Below, one piece after another: positions 1-8,432 of a DNA stretch of 64,000 nt. Each line of letters opens with the position of its first letter. Position 1 is the stretch's first letter. The stretch is from contig CAVUBD010000039.1 in the NCBI GenBank assembly GCA_963739615.1, positions 43,470 through 107,469 of the forward strand, given 5' to 3'. A program made the position numbers and the translations under genes. The notes below the pieces were generated by a model. That model saw only the letters and a program-made list of their open reading frames with translations. It did not search any database and was not told the origin of the DNA. Source of the DNA: Palsa-504 sp963739615 (GTDB taxonomy: Bacteria; Actinomycetota; Actinomycetes; Streptosporangiales; Streptosporangiaceae).

Positions 1-101
1 TACCCGGTCGGCGTCGGCTGGCAAGGCCGGTGCCACACCCGGCTTCCCTGCGGGGATCATTGCCGTAGCGGGCTTGGAAACGTGACGTGAGGTGATGTCT
101 G

Positions 102-938
102 GTGGCGGATGACGCGGCCGCTGCGCGGACGGGGCTCGACACGACGGTGTCGCATTCGGCTCGGATCTGGAACTACTGGCTGGGCGGCAAGGACAACTTC
201 GCCGTCGACCGGGAAGCGGGCGACAGGGTGGCCGCGGTGCTGCCGATCATCGTGGCCCAGGCCCGGGCGGACCGGGCGTTTCTGGGACGGGCGGTCCGGT
301 ACCTGGCCGGCCCGGAGGGTATCCGCCAGTTCCTCGACATCGGCACCGGGCTGCCGACCGCGGACAACACCCACCAGGTAGCCCAGCGGACGGCTCCCGG
401 GGCGCGGATCGTGTACGTCGACAATGATCCGCTGGTGCTGTCGCACGCCCGCGCGCTGCTCACCAGCAGCTCCGAGGGTGTCTGCGACTACATCGACGCC
501 GACCTGCGCGAGCCGGAAAAGATCCTTTCCGGGGCGGCGCGGACCCTTGACTTCACCCGGCCGGTGGCCCTGCTGCTGCTGGGCGTCTTGCACCACATCT
601 CCGACACCGGCCAGGCGCAGGAGATCGTCAGGCGGCTGACGGCGGCGCTGGTGCCGGGCAGCTTCCTGGCCATCAACCATTCCACCAGCGCCGTCAGCGG
701 CGCGGCCATGGAGGAAGCGGTGGCGCACTGGAACCAGGTCGGCACGCCGCCGATGACGCTGCGCAGCCCGCAGCAGATCGCCCGGTTCTTCGAAGGGTTT
801 GACCTGCTCGAACCCGGCGTTGTGTCGTGCTCCCGGTGGCGGCCTGGCATCGGCCCGGTGGGCGGCCAGCCACCTGAGGTGGACGAATTCTGCGGCGTCG
901 CCCGCAAACCGAAACCAGCCACGGCCCGGCCAGCCTGA
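102..938 (+). CDS. SAM-dependent methyltransferase, DUF574 (Methyltransf_19) family
   Basis: A 278-aa protein with a GTG start. It opens with the family signature SARIWNYWLGGKDNF and then has the SAM-binding motif FLDIGTGLPTADNTH at about residue 79, followed by an acidic DNDP loop and DADLREP. Length matches the family, which is abundant in mycelial actinomycetes; substrates are mostly unknown, so none is assigned. It looks intact and is the only full-length gene in the first 3 kb. Downstream it runs into a chimeric pseudogene rather than an operon partner. Confidence 0.9.
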   Translation: MADDAAAARTGLDTTVSHSARIWNYWLGGKDNFAVDREAGDRVAAVLPIIVAQARADRAFLGRAVRYLAGPEGIRQFLDIGTGLPTADNTHQVAQRTAPGARIVYVDNDPLVLSHARALLTSSSEGVCDYIDADLREPEKILSGAARTLDFTRPVALLLLGVLHHISDTGQAQEIVRRLTAALVPGSFLAINHSTSAVSGAAMEEAVAHWNQVGTPPMTLRSPQQIARFFEGFDLLEPGVVSCSRWRPGIGPVGGQPPEVDEFCGVARKPKPATARPA

Positions 939-963
939 TCACTGCCGGCCCGATGCCAGGCCA

Positions 964-1050
964 GCCGCCGGGCTGGTGGACGAATACCAGTTGTTCGTCG
1001 TGTCGGCCGTCGTGGGCGGCGGCACCCGGGCCCTGCCCGGCCAGGCCCGC
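964..1050 (+). pseudogene. C-terminal shred of a RibD/dihydrofolate-reductase-like gene
   Basis: The peptide AAGLVDEYQLFVVSAVVGGG and the following TRALPGQ match almost residue for residue the C-terminal part of the intact RibD-type reductases at 4046 and 25669. It is about 29 codons long, fused in frame to a HoxX fragment at about 1051, and has no start. It looks like a recombination scar. Confidence 0.75.
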
Positions 1051-1720
1051 CCGGTGCAGGTGATCGTGCTCGGCGGGCCCCGGGACTTCTTCGGCAACGG
1101 GATCCACCTGAACGTGATCCAGGCCGCCGGCGATCCCGCCGCCGAGTCCTGGCGGAACATCAATGCCATCGACGACCTGGTGCATGCGATCCTGACCAAC
1201 ACCGGTCAGCTCACCGTGGCGGCGCTGGCGGGGAACGCCGCGGCCGGCGGCCTGATGCTGGCGCTGGCCGCTGATCAGGTATGGTGCCGGGCCGGCGCGG
1301 TCCTCAACCCGCACTACCGCCTGATGGGCCTGCACGGCTCGGAATACTGGACCTACACCCTGCCCCGCCGCGTGGGCGCCGGCGAGGCGGCCCGGCTGAC
1401 CCAGGCCTGCCTGCCGGTCACTCCCGGCTCAGCGCTGCGGTCCGGCCTCGTCGACCACGTGATCGCCGGTGCTGCCGCCGGCTTCCGCGCGCAGGTCGCG
1501 GCCATGGCCGGGGAACTGGCCCGCGGTCCCGCTTACCCGGCGCTGCTGACCGCCAAGGCGCGGCAGCTCGCGGCGGCCGAGAAGCAGCGTCCGCTGGCCG
1601 CCTACCGTGCCGCCGAACTGGCCGTCATGAGCCGCAACTTCTCCGGCCCGGGCGAGCCCTACGCCCACCTCCGCCGGGCCTTCGTCTACAAGGAAAAGCC
1701 ATCGCACACCCCGCCCCACC
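1051..1720 (+). pseudogene. hoxX: C-terminal half of a HoxX-like hydrogenase maturation protein
   Basis: The frame reads VIVLGGPRDFFGNGIHLNVI, then ESWRNINAIDD and LNPHYRLMGLHGSEYWTY, typical of the enoyl-CoA hydratase-like C-terminal half of HoxX, which acts in Ni-Fe hydrogenase maturation. The N-terminal formyltransferase half is missing and is replaced by a RibD-type reductase shred. The open frame continues to 1833 through low-complexity sequence that does not resemble HoxX. No hydrogenase genes lie nearby. I regard it as non-functional. Confidence 0.7.
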
Positions 1721-1849
1721 TAGCCCGGCACCGGACCCATCCCCAGGGCCCCCAGCCCTCCCGGCCCGCGCCTCGCCCGGTGTCCAGAGAATTCCCGGTC
1801 CACCCGCTGGCCCGCTCCGGCTCAGGGTCGTAATACCCCACCCGTCCGT

Positions 1850-2072
1850 CGTCAGCCGGCCGAGGCGCTGCGCGCGGTCACCTCGGTCGCGGCCGGAGCG
1901 TGCGGGCTGAGCACCGCAAGGGGCGCATCGCATCGCGCCCGGCTACGAGGCCGATATCCTCGCCGTGGACGGCAACCCGGTCACCGATCCGGGCGTACTG
2001 CACCGGATCCGCGCGGTCTACGCCCGCGGCACCGCGGTGCCGGACGCGGAGCCGGCGCGTTTCGCCGGGTGA
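1850..2072 (+). pseudogene. Amidohydrolase family C-terminal remnant
   Basis: One frame reads EALRAVTSVAAGACGLST; after frame changes near 1920-1935 the text continues as GYEADILAVDGNPVTDPGVL and HRIRAVYARG, ending at a TGA at 2072. This is the usual C-terminal end of metal-dependent amidohydrolases. The frame changes plus loss of the whole barrel make it a relic. Confidence 0.65.
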
Positions 2073-2161
2073 GCGGCGGCGGCGGTCTCCTCCCGGTTCG
2101 AAGAGGTCGGCCCTTCTTATCTACGTCGACCTCACCGAGGCCACCCTCGGGTAACGCCAGG

Positions 2162-2312
2162 TCAGAACGAGAGCATCCCGCTGACCAGGGCGCGCCAGGT
2201 CAAGCCCCCGACAACGCCGTCGGGCGTCAGCGCGACCGCCCGCTGGAAGCTGCGCACCGCTGTCCCGGTCCGCCACCCGAAGATCCCGTCCACCCGCAGC
2301 CCCCGGTTGTTA
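2162..2312 (-). pseudogene. Peptidoglycan-binding domain C-terminal remnant
   Basis: The minus strand reads NNRGLRVDGIFGWRTGTAVR then SFQRAVALTPDGVVGGLTW and a stop, which is the repeat pattern of a PG_binding_1 domain (GLxVDGxFGxxT..VxxFQ). About 50 codons survive; the upstream side is unrelated sequence. It is the tail of a lost cell-wall protein. Confidence 0.6.
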
Positions 2313-2448
2313 GCCCGACAGCGACGTGGACCTGCTGGTGGACTAGCGGAGCCAGCTCGGCATGGCTCCCGGCATCCGCCCGCACCCGCACCTCATCCAC
2401 GTGCCCGGCTGCCGCTGCTGGCGCTGACTGCGTTGACGGTCATGATGA

Positions 2449-2874
2449 CACGCCGGCGGTTTCTCCACCGCCAGCAAGCTGTACCGGCCGGCCCGCGCGG
2501 ACGGTCCCGGCGGATACCGCGCGGTCAACGTGGCCGACCAGCGCCACGAGCCCGGCTCGCTGTACTCCTGGGTGGCCCACGCCATCCGCGTGCGCCGCGA
2601 GTCCCCGGAACTCGGCTGGGGCCAGTGGCGCACGCTCGATGTCAGCGACCCTCGCGTGTTGGCCATCGAGGCCAGCTGGCGCGATGGCCGCGTGGTCACG
2701 CTGCACAATCCGTCCGCCGAGCCCGCGGCGATCCGCCTACCGCACGACCTGGACGAACCGATACAAGCAAACCAGGTACGTCAGGTCCTCGGCGACACCG
2801 AGCCCCCGTACCGCCCCGGCCAAGAGATCGTGCTCGGCGGTTACGGGTTCCGCTGGCTGCGCCTGACCGACTGA
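2449..2874 (+). pseudogene. Trehalose synthase / alpha-glucosyltransferase C-terminal remnant
   Basis: The frame begins right after a stop and reads AGGFSTASKLYRPARADGP, GGYRAVNVADQRHEPGSL, then a beta-domain ending in GYGFRWLRLTD. This matches the end of the catalytic barrel and the C-terminal domain of TreS-like GH13 enzymes. The catalytic residues are absent. An ATG at 2530 leaves a 114-aa open frame, probably not meaningful. Confidence 0.65.
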
Positions 2875-2907
2875 AAGCCCTGCCACGTCCGCGCTGACCC
2901 AGAACCG

Positions 2908-3012
2908 TTAGGTGACGGACTTGACGACCTCGGCGGCCGCCTCGGTCAGGACCAGCATGACGTCATCTACCAGTTCGGCGTTCGCGGCGGGCGTGGTGAT
3001 CTCCGAAGTCAT
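2908..3012 (-). CDS. 34-residue acidic peptide, function unknown
   Basis: ATG at 3012 is preceded on the minus strand by a strong ribosome-binding site (AAGGAG, 8-9 bases upstream). The product is 34 aa, starts MTSEITTPAANAELVDD, continues VMLVLTEAAAEVV and ends KSVT. It is acidic, amphipathic and has no Cys. It sits 16 bases downstream of a minus-strand frame ending at 3029. The peptide resembles no family I know; a leader peptide or a truncated gene start are both possible. Confidence 0.4.
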   Translation of the reverse strand: MTSEITTPAANAELVDDVMLVLTEAAAEVVKSVT

Positions 3013-3028
3013 GATGTGGTCTCCTTCA

Positions 3029-3244
3029 TCAGGTCGATGGCGCGCCGAATCCCGTTTCCTCGAGGTCGCCGCCGGGGAACCGGATCGCTTGCCGGGCCTG
3101 CTCCGGGATGGCCGCGACGATGGCCCGGGCCGTCGCCTCGACCCGGAGGTCGTCCGCGGGGAAGCCGGCCAGCTCGTCGAGGCGCAACAAGGTCAACCGG
3201 TGCCCGGCCGCCCCGTCCCGCGGTCCCGTGCTCCCCGGCGCCAA
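3029..3244 (-). other. Minus-strand open frame upstream of the 34-aa peptide
   Basis: The frame carries LTLLRLDELAGFPADDLRVE, then ATARAIVAAIPEQAR and DLEETGFGAPST before its stop. It has actinobacterial codon bias but no ATG or GTG start and no recognisable domain, so it is probably the C-terminal remnant of a gene whose 5' part was lost. It may once have been co-transcribed with the small peptide that follows. Confidence 0.3.
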
Positions 3245-3332
3245 CCCAGCCCACGCCGCGGAGCTGATTCATGAGTGTTGCTCGTGGCATACTTGCCAGC
3301 GCTCGGGCCGCTGCTGAGCCGATGGGAGCGCG

Positions 3333-3776
3333 ATGCCTGTCCGATTCCAGCTCGTCGTCGACTGCAAGGACCCCGAGCTGCTGGCCCGCTTCTGGGCGGC
3401 TGCCCTGGGATACGTGCTCGAGCCGCCCCCGGAAGGGTTCGCTACCTGGGACGACTGGCGGCGCGACATCGGGCTTCCCGACAGTGAGCTGGGAATCGGC
3501 GCGGACAGCATCATCGATCCCCGCGGTGACGGCCCCCGCATCTGGTTCCGTGTGGAGCCGGACGCCAAGGTGGTCAAGAACCGCCTCCACCTCGACATCC
3601 ACGTCAGCGGCGGCCGTTCGCTCCGACTCGCCACCCGCATGCAGCGAGTCGACGCCGAGGCCAAGCGGCTGGCGGATCTCGGGGCCACAATCAGCGGAGC
3701 CATGAGCGAGGACGGCCTCGATTGGTACGCGGTGGGGATGAAGGACCCCGAGGGCAACGAGTTCGACATCAACTGA
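3333..3776 (+). CDS. VOC (glyoxalase-like) family protein
   Basis: 147 aa, ATG preceded by GGGAGCG. It shows the actinobacterial glyoxalase-like pattern: FQLVVDCKDPELLARFW at the N-terminus, VKNRLHLDIHV in the middle, and KDPEGNEFDIN at the very C-terminus, supplying the usual metal-site acidic and His residues. Enzymatic activity cannot be read from sequence; relatives act in small-molecule resistance or isomerisation. It looks intact, standing alone among remnants. Confidence 0.85.
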   Translation: MPVRFQLVVDCKDPELLARFWAAALGYVLEPPPEGFATWDDWRRDIGLPDSELGIGADSIIDPRGDGPRIWFRVEPDAKVVKNRLHLDIHVSGGRSLRLATRMQRVDAEAKRLADLGATISGAMSEDGLDWYAVGMKDPEGNEFDIN

Positions 3777-3883
3777 CGCCTCGTCGACTAATTGGGCTGA
3801 GGCTCAGGCCCATTTAGACGAGTCGCTCAGGCTATCTTTGGATACTCGTATTGTGACGTCGCTTTCGTCATGGAGGAATCGCA

Positions 3884-3996
3884 CTAGCCTACGGCGGCGA
3901 GTTGCCGCCTGGCCTCGTCGACGTCCTCCACCTCGGGGTCAGGAAAGGCTTCCAGGATCGCGCTGGTCTCATAGCCCTCCCGTAGGCGCTGATTTT
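3884..3996 (-). pseudogene. DUF433 antitoxin-like C-terminal fragment
   Basis: The minus strand reads QRLREGYETSAILEAFPDPE then VEDVDEARRQLAAVG and a stop, the conserved C-terminal half of DUF433 proteins, often antitoxins of PIN toxins. Only about 36 codons remain and no toxin gene adjoins it. Confidence 0.5.
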
Positions 3997-4045
3997 CCCG
4001 TTGCCCCGCAGTCTGCACAGAGACACCAGACTATTAGGAGGCCCC

Positions 4046-4618
4046 ATGGCCCGGCTGATCTACTCGGCCATCATGTCGCTCGACGGCTACGTCGCCGACG
4101 CGGACGGGCGCTTCGAGTGGGCGGCACCGGACGAGGAGGTGCACGCGTTCGTCAACGACCTCGAGCGGCCGGTCGGCACCTATCTCTACGGGCGGCGGAT
4201 GTACGAGACGATGCGCTACTGGGAAACCGCGGACACGATCGCCGGCCAGCCAGCCGTCTCGCTCGACTTGGCCCAGATCTGGCAGGCCGCCGACAAGATC
4301 GTGTACTCTGCCACGCTCCAGACCGCGGAGACCGCCAGAACCCGCATTGAGCGCGACTTCGACCCGGACCAGGTCCGGAAGCTGAAGGTAGCGGCCGACC
4401 GTGACCTCACCGTCGGCGGCGCGCGGCTCGCCGCCCAGGCCATCTCGGCCGGGCTGGTGGACGAGTACCAGCTGTTCCTCGTGCCGGCCGTCGTGGGCGG
4501 CGGCACCCGGGCCCTGCCGGGCCAGGTCCGCCTGCATCTGGCCTTGGCCGAGGAGCGCAGGTTCGGCAACGGCACCGTCTACCTCCGTTACCACCCGGCA
4601 TCGGCCCGCAAGTCGTAA
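4046..4618 (+). CDS. Dihydrofolate reductase / RibD C-terminal domain family protein
   Basis: 190 aa. The ATG at 4046 is chosen over an earlier in-frame start because AGGAGG lies 6 bases upstream and the family begins MARLIYSAIMSLDGYVAD. Conserved points: FEWAAPDEEVHAF, LYGRRMYETM, DLTVGGARLAAQAI and VPAVVGGGTRALPG. The fold is NADPH-binding and related to DHFR and riboflavin reductase. A close paralogue lies at 25669, and a third, broken copy at 964-1050. Confidence 0.9.
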   Translation: MARLIYSAIMSLDGYVADADGRFEWAAPDEEVHAFVNDLERPVGTYLYGRRMYETMRYWETADTIAGQPAVSLDLAQIWQAADKIVYSATLQTAETARTRIERDFDPDQVRKLKVAADRDLTVGGARLAAQAISAGLVDEYQLFLVPAVVGGGTRALPGQVRLHLALAEERRFGNGTVYLRYHPASARKS

Positions 4619-4639
4619 GCGCGCGCGTTCCCAGCCGCC

Positions 4640-4768
4640 GAGGTGATCCACCTCGGCGGGGAGGCCGCCGCCATCGTCCCGCTGGCGGAACTTCGGCGGC
4701 TCCGGGCAGTGGAACGGCACGCCTCCCCCGAAGCCCTGGAAGAGGCCGAGATCGAGGCCACCCTTGCG
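4640..4768 (+). pseudogene. Antitoxin fragment, paralogue of the gene at 44661
   Basis: The frame reads VIHLGGEAAAIVPLAELRRL, RAVERHASPEALEEAEIEAT, nearly identical to the middle of the 86-aa antitoxin at 44661-44921. The first 15 or so codons and the last 25 are missing; at about 4768 it joins an antisense FAD-oxidase fragment. No toxin follows. Confidence 0.65.
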
Positions 4769-4905
4769 GGACGACCGGCAGGCCGGCGTCCGTGCACAAG
4801 GCCAGCACCGCCGCCACCTCGGCCGTATCACGAGGCCGAACGACCGCGGGCGCGTGCCCCAGGAAACGCCCCGTCGCCTCCTGGCAATCTGCTTCCAAAT
4901 TGCAA
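4768..4905 (-). pseudogene. FAD-linked oxidase (GlcD-type) N-terminal fragment
   Basis: Minus-strand text TGRFLGHAPAVVRPRDTAEV then AAVLALCTDAGLPVVPQG is the start of the FAD_binding_4 fold of glycolate oxidase/D-lactate dehydrogenase-like flavoproteins. The expected GGNTGL continuation is replaced exactly at the junction with the antitoxin fragment. About 45 codons remain. Confidence 0.6.
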
Positions 4906-4914
4906 CTGGTAGGC

Positions 4915-5096
4915 ACCACCGCCCGACCACGAAGCGGCTCCGGGTGCGGGCCGAACTGCTGGCCGCCGGCGGCCCGGAGCTGTGGCGCGAGTTCATGGCC
5001 GAGCTGCGGACCATCCATCTCGGCGAGCCGGCGCCGGAACGGGACGGTCCCAGCGTCGTGGAACGCCTGGGCGAGGCCTACGCTGCCGCGCTCTGA
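4915..5096 (+). other. Unrecognised C-terminal coding remnant
   Basis: A plausible coding frame, RLRVRAELLAAGGPELWREF then MAELRTIHLGEPAPERDG and VVERLGEAYAAAL, ends in a TGA at 5096. It has good codon bias but no start of its own and I do not recognise the family. Confidence 0.3.
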
Positions 5097-5106
5097 CGTC
5101 CATGGG

Positions 5107-5250
5107 TCACGTCACCGGGAACGGCGGCTGCCACCACCATGGTGTCGTCTGGAGTTCGATACGGTCGACCCACTTCACCCACCAGTACCCGCGCCGGCCC
5201 GGTGCCACGCAGCAGCGCGCTGACCGGCACGCCGCTCCAGTCCTGCCGGG
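5107..5250 (-). pseudogene. Molybdopterin-dependent oxidoreductase, internally deleted remnant
   Basis: On the minus strand one frame has DWSGVPVSALL, a motif of the sulfite-oxidase-type molybdopterin domain; after a frame change the C-terminal signature RGYWWVKWVDRIELQTTPWW and QPPFPVT runs to a stop. The middle of the domain is missing, so both parts of one gene appear to have been joined by deletion. Confidence 0.55.
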
Positions 5251-5271
5251 CGTACCACCCGGAGGTGCGGC

Positions 5272-5568
5272 TTGCTCGCCGTAACCGTGGACACGGAGAT
5301 CGGCGACGGAGAGTTCCTCGTCCTGTCGCCGACGGAGGACGGCCTCACGGTCGGGTTCCAGCGGGTGGCCGACGCCAAGCTGGGCAAGAACCGGGTGCAC
5401 CTCGACCTGGTGGTGGAGGACCTCGACCAGTCGACGGCGGAGATAGAGAAGCTCGGCGGCCGCTGGCTCGAACCGGGAAACACCTGCGAGCTCGAGGGTT
5501 TCCGGTGGCGGTGCATGGCCGACCCCGAGGGCAAAGAATTCGACATCGACGTCCTCCCCGGCGCGTAG
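5272..5568 (+). pseudogene. VOC (glyoxalase-like) protein lacking its N-terminus
   Basis: 98 codons: EIGDGEFLVLSPTEDGL, FQRVADAKLGKNRVHLDLVV, then MADPEGKEFDIDVLPGA. The C-terminal two thirds fit the family (compare the intact gene at 3333), but the first strand and helix, usually beginning with a conserved D-x-P-x-x-L-A-x-F-Y pattern, are missing. The TTG-type start at 5272 is doubtful, so this is probably inactive. Confidence 0.55.
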
Positions 5569-5799
5569 GGAGGACATCCGTACCCGGCTGCGCCCAGCCC
5601 TGTAACGGGCATCCACCAAAATATCGACGATCCCTGGAGATGGCGGCACCCCGATCCACCCGGGAGTGACCGCGCGCACGCAAGGGCTAAGGTCACCAGC
5701 GACAGGACCAAGGCCGCTTAGGCCGAGATAGCCGGGTATTTACTATGTCTGCCTGGTCAGGACCACCAGCGTGGGTGGCCAGGGTGAAAGGGACATGCC

Positions 5800-6144
5800 A
5801 TGACTAACGAGGACGACCTGCCTGCCGAAGTGCGACGGCAAGACGAAGAGGACGAACTGCAGATAGCCGCGCAGCTATCCGAGCTGCGCAAAGAAGAGGA
5901 CGAGCATGTCTCGGCCGCCAGACGACGGTGGAGTAATCTCAGCAAGCGCACTCGCATGCTGCTGATCAGTGCGGCGGTTGCCGACGGTGCCCTCAGGGTT
6001 GCGGCGCTCATCGACATTCAGCGCCGGCCAGCAAACCAGATCCGGGGCCGGAAGTGGATGTGGGCGGCAGCCGTGGCACTGGTCAGCTCCGCCGGAGTCG
6101 TGCCCGTCTCATACTTCGTCATCGGGCAACGTCGCGAGCCCTGA
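5800..6144 (+). CDS. Small membrane protein with charged N-terminus, PLDc_N-like tail
   Basis: 114 aa, ATG preceded by GAAAGGGA. Residues 1-45 are highly charged (EVRRQDEEDELQIAAQLSEL) and probably helical or coiled coil. A hydrophobic stretch around 54-72, then IDIQRRPANQIRGRKWMW and a second segment AAAVALVSSAGVVPVSYFV follow, resembling the short two-segment PLDc_N/superfamily-type membrane modules. Function unknown; intact and isolated. Confidence 0.7.
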   Translation: MTNEDDLPAEVRRQDEEDELQIAAQLSELRKEEDEHVSAARRRWSNLSKRTRMLLISAAVADGALRVAALIDIQRRPANQIRGRKWMWAAAVALVSSAGVVPVSYFVIGQRREP

Positions 6145-6177
6145 CCACGCTGCGGGAAGGTCGCGCACCGAGGTTAG

Positions 6178-6525
6178 GTGGTCCGCGCCGGGCGTACTGC
6201 CTGGCGGTGCGTGCGCTGGTCCGGGTGGCGTCCAGCACGGCGGCGGTCGCGACGGCGTCCCAGGGGTCTACCGGCACCGGTTGGGTGCCGCGGATGGCGG
6301 CGGCGAAGGCGGGGTAGAACAGGTCCCAGGCCCCGCGTGCGGAGGGCACGGGTTCTGCGGTATCGCCGCGGAGCAGCTGTCCCCACCGCTCGGGTGGCTC
6401 CGCCCCCCACCGCTGGCCGGCCGAGGCAGGTGACGCCCCGCTTCGCAGCCAGGCTTCCTGGCCACAGGTGGGACCGCACGCCGCCCTCGTGGGTCAGCGC
6501 GATGAAGAGGTCGTCATCCAGCCCG
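6178..6525 (-). pseudogene. Gfo/Idh/MocA oxidoreductase, decayed C-terminal part
   Basis: Minus strand: DDDLFIALTHEGGVRSHLWP then, after loss of a middle piece and a frame change near 6410, RWGAEPPERWGQLLRGD and FYPAFAAAIRGTQPVPVDPW DAVATA. These are C-terminal-domain signatures of Gfo/Idh/MocA dehydrogenases. The Rossmann domain is absent. Confidence 0.6.
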
Positions 6526-6896
6526 CCGGGTCGCCCGCTTCTTCGACGGCCTCGACCTGGTCCCCTCCCGGCATGGTCCCCGTCAGCCAGTGGGGCCTGT
6601 CCAGCCAGATCGACCCCGCCACTGGTGGCCTGGTCGGCTACTGCGCCATCGCGCAAACCCTGAGGATCCCCGCCAACTGCCATTTCGTCCTTGGCGGCAT
6701 GGTGGTCCTGGCTCCGGGTCGCGTGACCGTCAGACCCCGAGGCGCCGGGAGCACATTCTGGTCGAGGATCGTCGTGGCTGCCTCGCGGGCTCGGGTGGCG
6801 ACGGCGATGGCATCGTCGATGTCGTCGCCGGCCGGGCCGGGGCTGTTGCTGCTGGGGTACTCAAAGCTGTTCCGTCGCCAGCTTCTACGCCACCCA
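6526..6896. other. Interval without a supported gene
   Basis: Several open frames cross this stretch but none shows a recognisable domain or start. One short string (QIDPATGGLVGYC near 6608-6650) recurs in degenerate form at about 17204-17245, suggesting both are shreds of one lost gene. Confidence 0.4.
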
Positions 6897-7487
6897 TTAA
6901 GGCACAGGCGACGACTCACCGAGCGCCGCCATCGCCGAACGGACCCACTCCAAGCTCGCCCGGTGAATGACGATCCCGTGCTCCACCGCTAGCAGCGCGT
7001 GCTCCCGCAGCACCCCCTGCCGCAACGCCACGAACTGTTCCATCCCCCGAACGAACCCGTCCAGGGCGCCCCCCAAGTCCGCGAGAAACGCGATCACTTC
7101 CGCGCGCTCCAGATAACCCTCCATCAGCGAGAACCGCATCAGGTGCTGCCCGAGCTCCGCCCCCACCGTCTCCGGAACGACTGGCGTCCTGAGCCACTCC
7201 AGGAACACCACCAGCCCGGCGTCCGTCAGCTGGTAAAGCCGCAGCGCCCGCCGCCCGCTGGACACCTGCTTGTCGGCGTGCAGCAGCCCCCGCTCCTCCA
7301 GCCGCCGCAGCGCCGGGTACAGTGCGCCCGGGCTCGGCTGGTACACGCTCGCTGGGGAGGAGCTGAACACCTTCTTCAGCCCGTACCCGGACCGCGGCTC
7401 GCTCGCGATGACGCCGAGCAGCACCTGCTCGAAGTCGGTCAGCGGGCGCCCGGCCGCGCCGGGAGATGTCGCGCCGGAAGACGCCAT
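6897..7487 (-). CDS. PadR family transcriptional regulator
   Basis: 196 aa from the ATG at 7487; the frame stays open to 7562 but the extra residues do not look conserved. The winged-helix N-terminus is FEQVLLGVIASEPRSGYGL, YQPSPGALYPALRRLEERGL and SGRRALRLYQLTDAGLVV, typical of PadR repressors. A C-terminal helical dimerisation domain (Vir_act_alpha_C type) follows. No obvious target gene adjoins it; it probably binds a nearby promoter or acts elsewhere. Confidence 0.85.
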   Translation of the reverse strand: MASSGATSPGAAGRPLTDFEQVLLGVIASEPRSGYGLKKVFSSSPASVYQPSPGALYPALRRLEERGLLHADKQVSSGRRALRLYQLTDAGLVVFLEWLRTPVVPETVGAELGQHLMRFSLMEGYLERAEVIAFLADLGGALDGFVRGMEQFVALRQGVLREHALLAVEHGIVIHRASLEWVRSAMAALGESSPVP

Positions 7488-7692
7488 TGTCCCGACGTCG
7501 TCAGCAGCGAGGTCAGCACCGGGTAAAGCCTGCCCAGCGCCCAACCTGACCGCCGTCACCACGACCCGCCGCAGCTAGAACATGCCGAACGGGCGGGGTG
7601 AACTGCTCAGCCTGACCCTGCGTGAGGACACCAGGGCAGAGGCGGTCCTGGTCATCCGCCGCCGCGACGTGCGGAACCCCACGACATCTGAA

Positions 7693-8112
7693 TCAACCAG
7701 AATTACCCTCCAGCGCGGCGGGCAATGCGGGTGTGATGTCGGTGTGGCTGAAGTCGTTTCCCTTGAACAGCAGTGCTTCTCCGGTGGACTTCGACAAGGC
7801 GTACGCGAAGCAGTCCCCGAAGTTCAGGCCGGCCTTGTGGCCGCTGCCCTTCCCGAAATCGCGGTATGCGTCCCGGGCGATACGAGCCTGGTCGTGTGTC
7901 ACCGGTTCGACGCGCAGTTCGGCGGTGCCGGCCAGTTCGTCGAAGCGGCGGCTGGCGATCGGGTCGCGGCTCGCGTCGATGACGACGGCGGTCTCCAGGT
8001 AGCTGGCGGCGGAGATCCTCCGGGCCGGTGCCCTCTCGATGGCCAGAGCCATGTCGCTGGCGTCATCTTCGGCACGAAGAATCGCGATGAGGGCGGACGT
8101 ATCGATGATCAC
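7693..8112 (-). CDS. vapC: VapC-type PIN domain ribonuclease toxin
   Basis: 139 aa. The PIN acidic residues are visible: MIIDTSALIAIL (first Asp), SYLETAVVIDA (Glu), and GDCFAYALSKSTG with KGNDF (last acidic sites). These chelate Mg2+ for RNA cleavage. Its ATG overlaps the stop of the antitoxin gene by four bases (ATGA at 8109-8112), so the two are translationally coupled. The C-terminal 75 codons are duplicated without a mismatch at 45446-45677. Confidence 0.92.
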   Translation of the reverse strand: MIIDTSALIAILRAEDDASDMALAIERAPARRISAASYLETAVVIDASRDPIASRRFDELAGTAELRVEPVTHDQARIARDAYRDFGKGSGHKAGLNFGDCFAYALSKSTGEALLFKGNDFSHTDITPALPAALEGNSG

Positions 8113-8363
8113 CCGGGGAGCCCTCGCTCGTCGTAGAGCAGGTCACCGTGATCTGCGGTACGAAACGGTTCGCGAAGCCGAGGTGCGGTATCCCTGCCGA
8201 TGGCCAGCAGCCGGTCAGCCAGCCCGGCCTCGTGCAGATGCCGCACCCGCTCGAGGCGCTCACGAACTGCGATGGTCACCGCCATTGTCTGCGTCTCACC
8301 AGTCAGCTCAGCGAGTTCCTGGACTAGCTGGTGGGTCTCGGCGTTCTTGATGTTAAGGCTCAT
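8109..8363 (-). CDS. vapB: VapB-type antitoxin
   Basis: 84 aa, starts MSLNIKNAETHQLVQELAEL TG and continues as the type II antitoxin VapB (PSK-type transcription factor) family; the C-terminal half (LREPFRTADHGDLLYDERG) would wrap the VapC toxin. AGAAGGG lies 8 bases before the ATG. The product neutralises the PIN toxin encoded next and probably represses its own promoter. Confidence 0.88.
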   Translation of the reverse strand: MSLNIKNAETHQLVQELAELTGETQTMAVTIAVRERLERVRHLHEAGLADRLLAIGRDTAPRLREPFRTADHGDLLYDERGLPG

Positions 8364-8390
8364 GATCTACCCTTCTACCAGAAGCATGCC

Positions 8391-8403
8391 ACCATGGTAC
8401 CAT
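8391..8403. promoter_or_regulatory. Palindromic operator candidate for vapBC
   Basis: Overlapping palindromes ACCATGGT and ATGGTACCAT lie 28-40 bases upstream of vapB on its promoter side, the position expected for VapB autoregulation. This is inferred from position and symmetry only. Confidence 0.45.
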
Positions 8404-8432
8404 CTGCCGTGCCTGATGCTGCTCCGCGGGCG

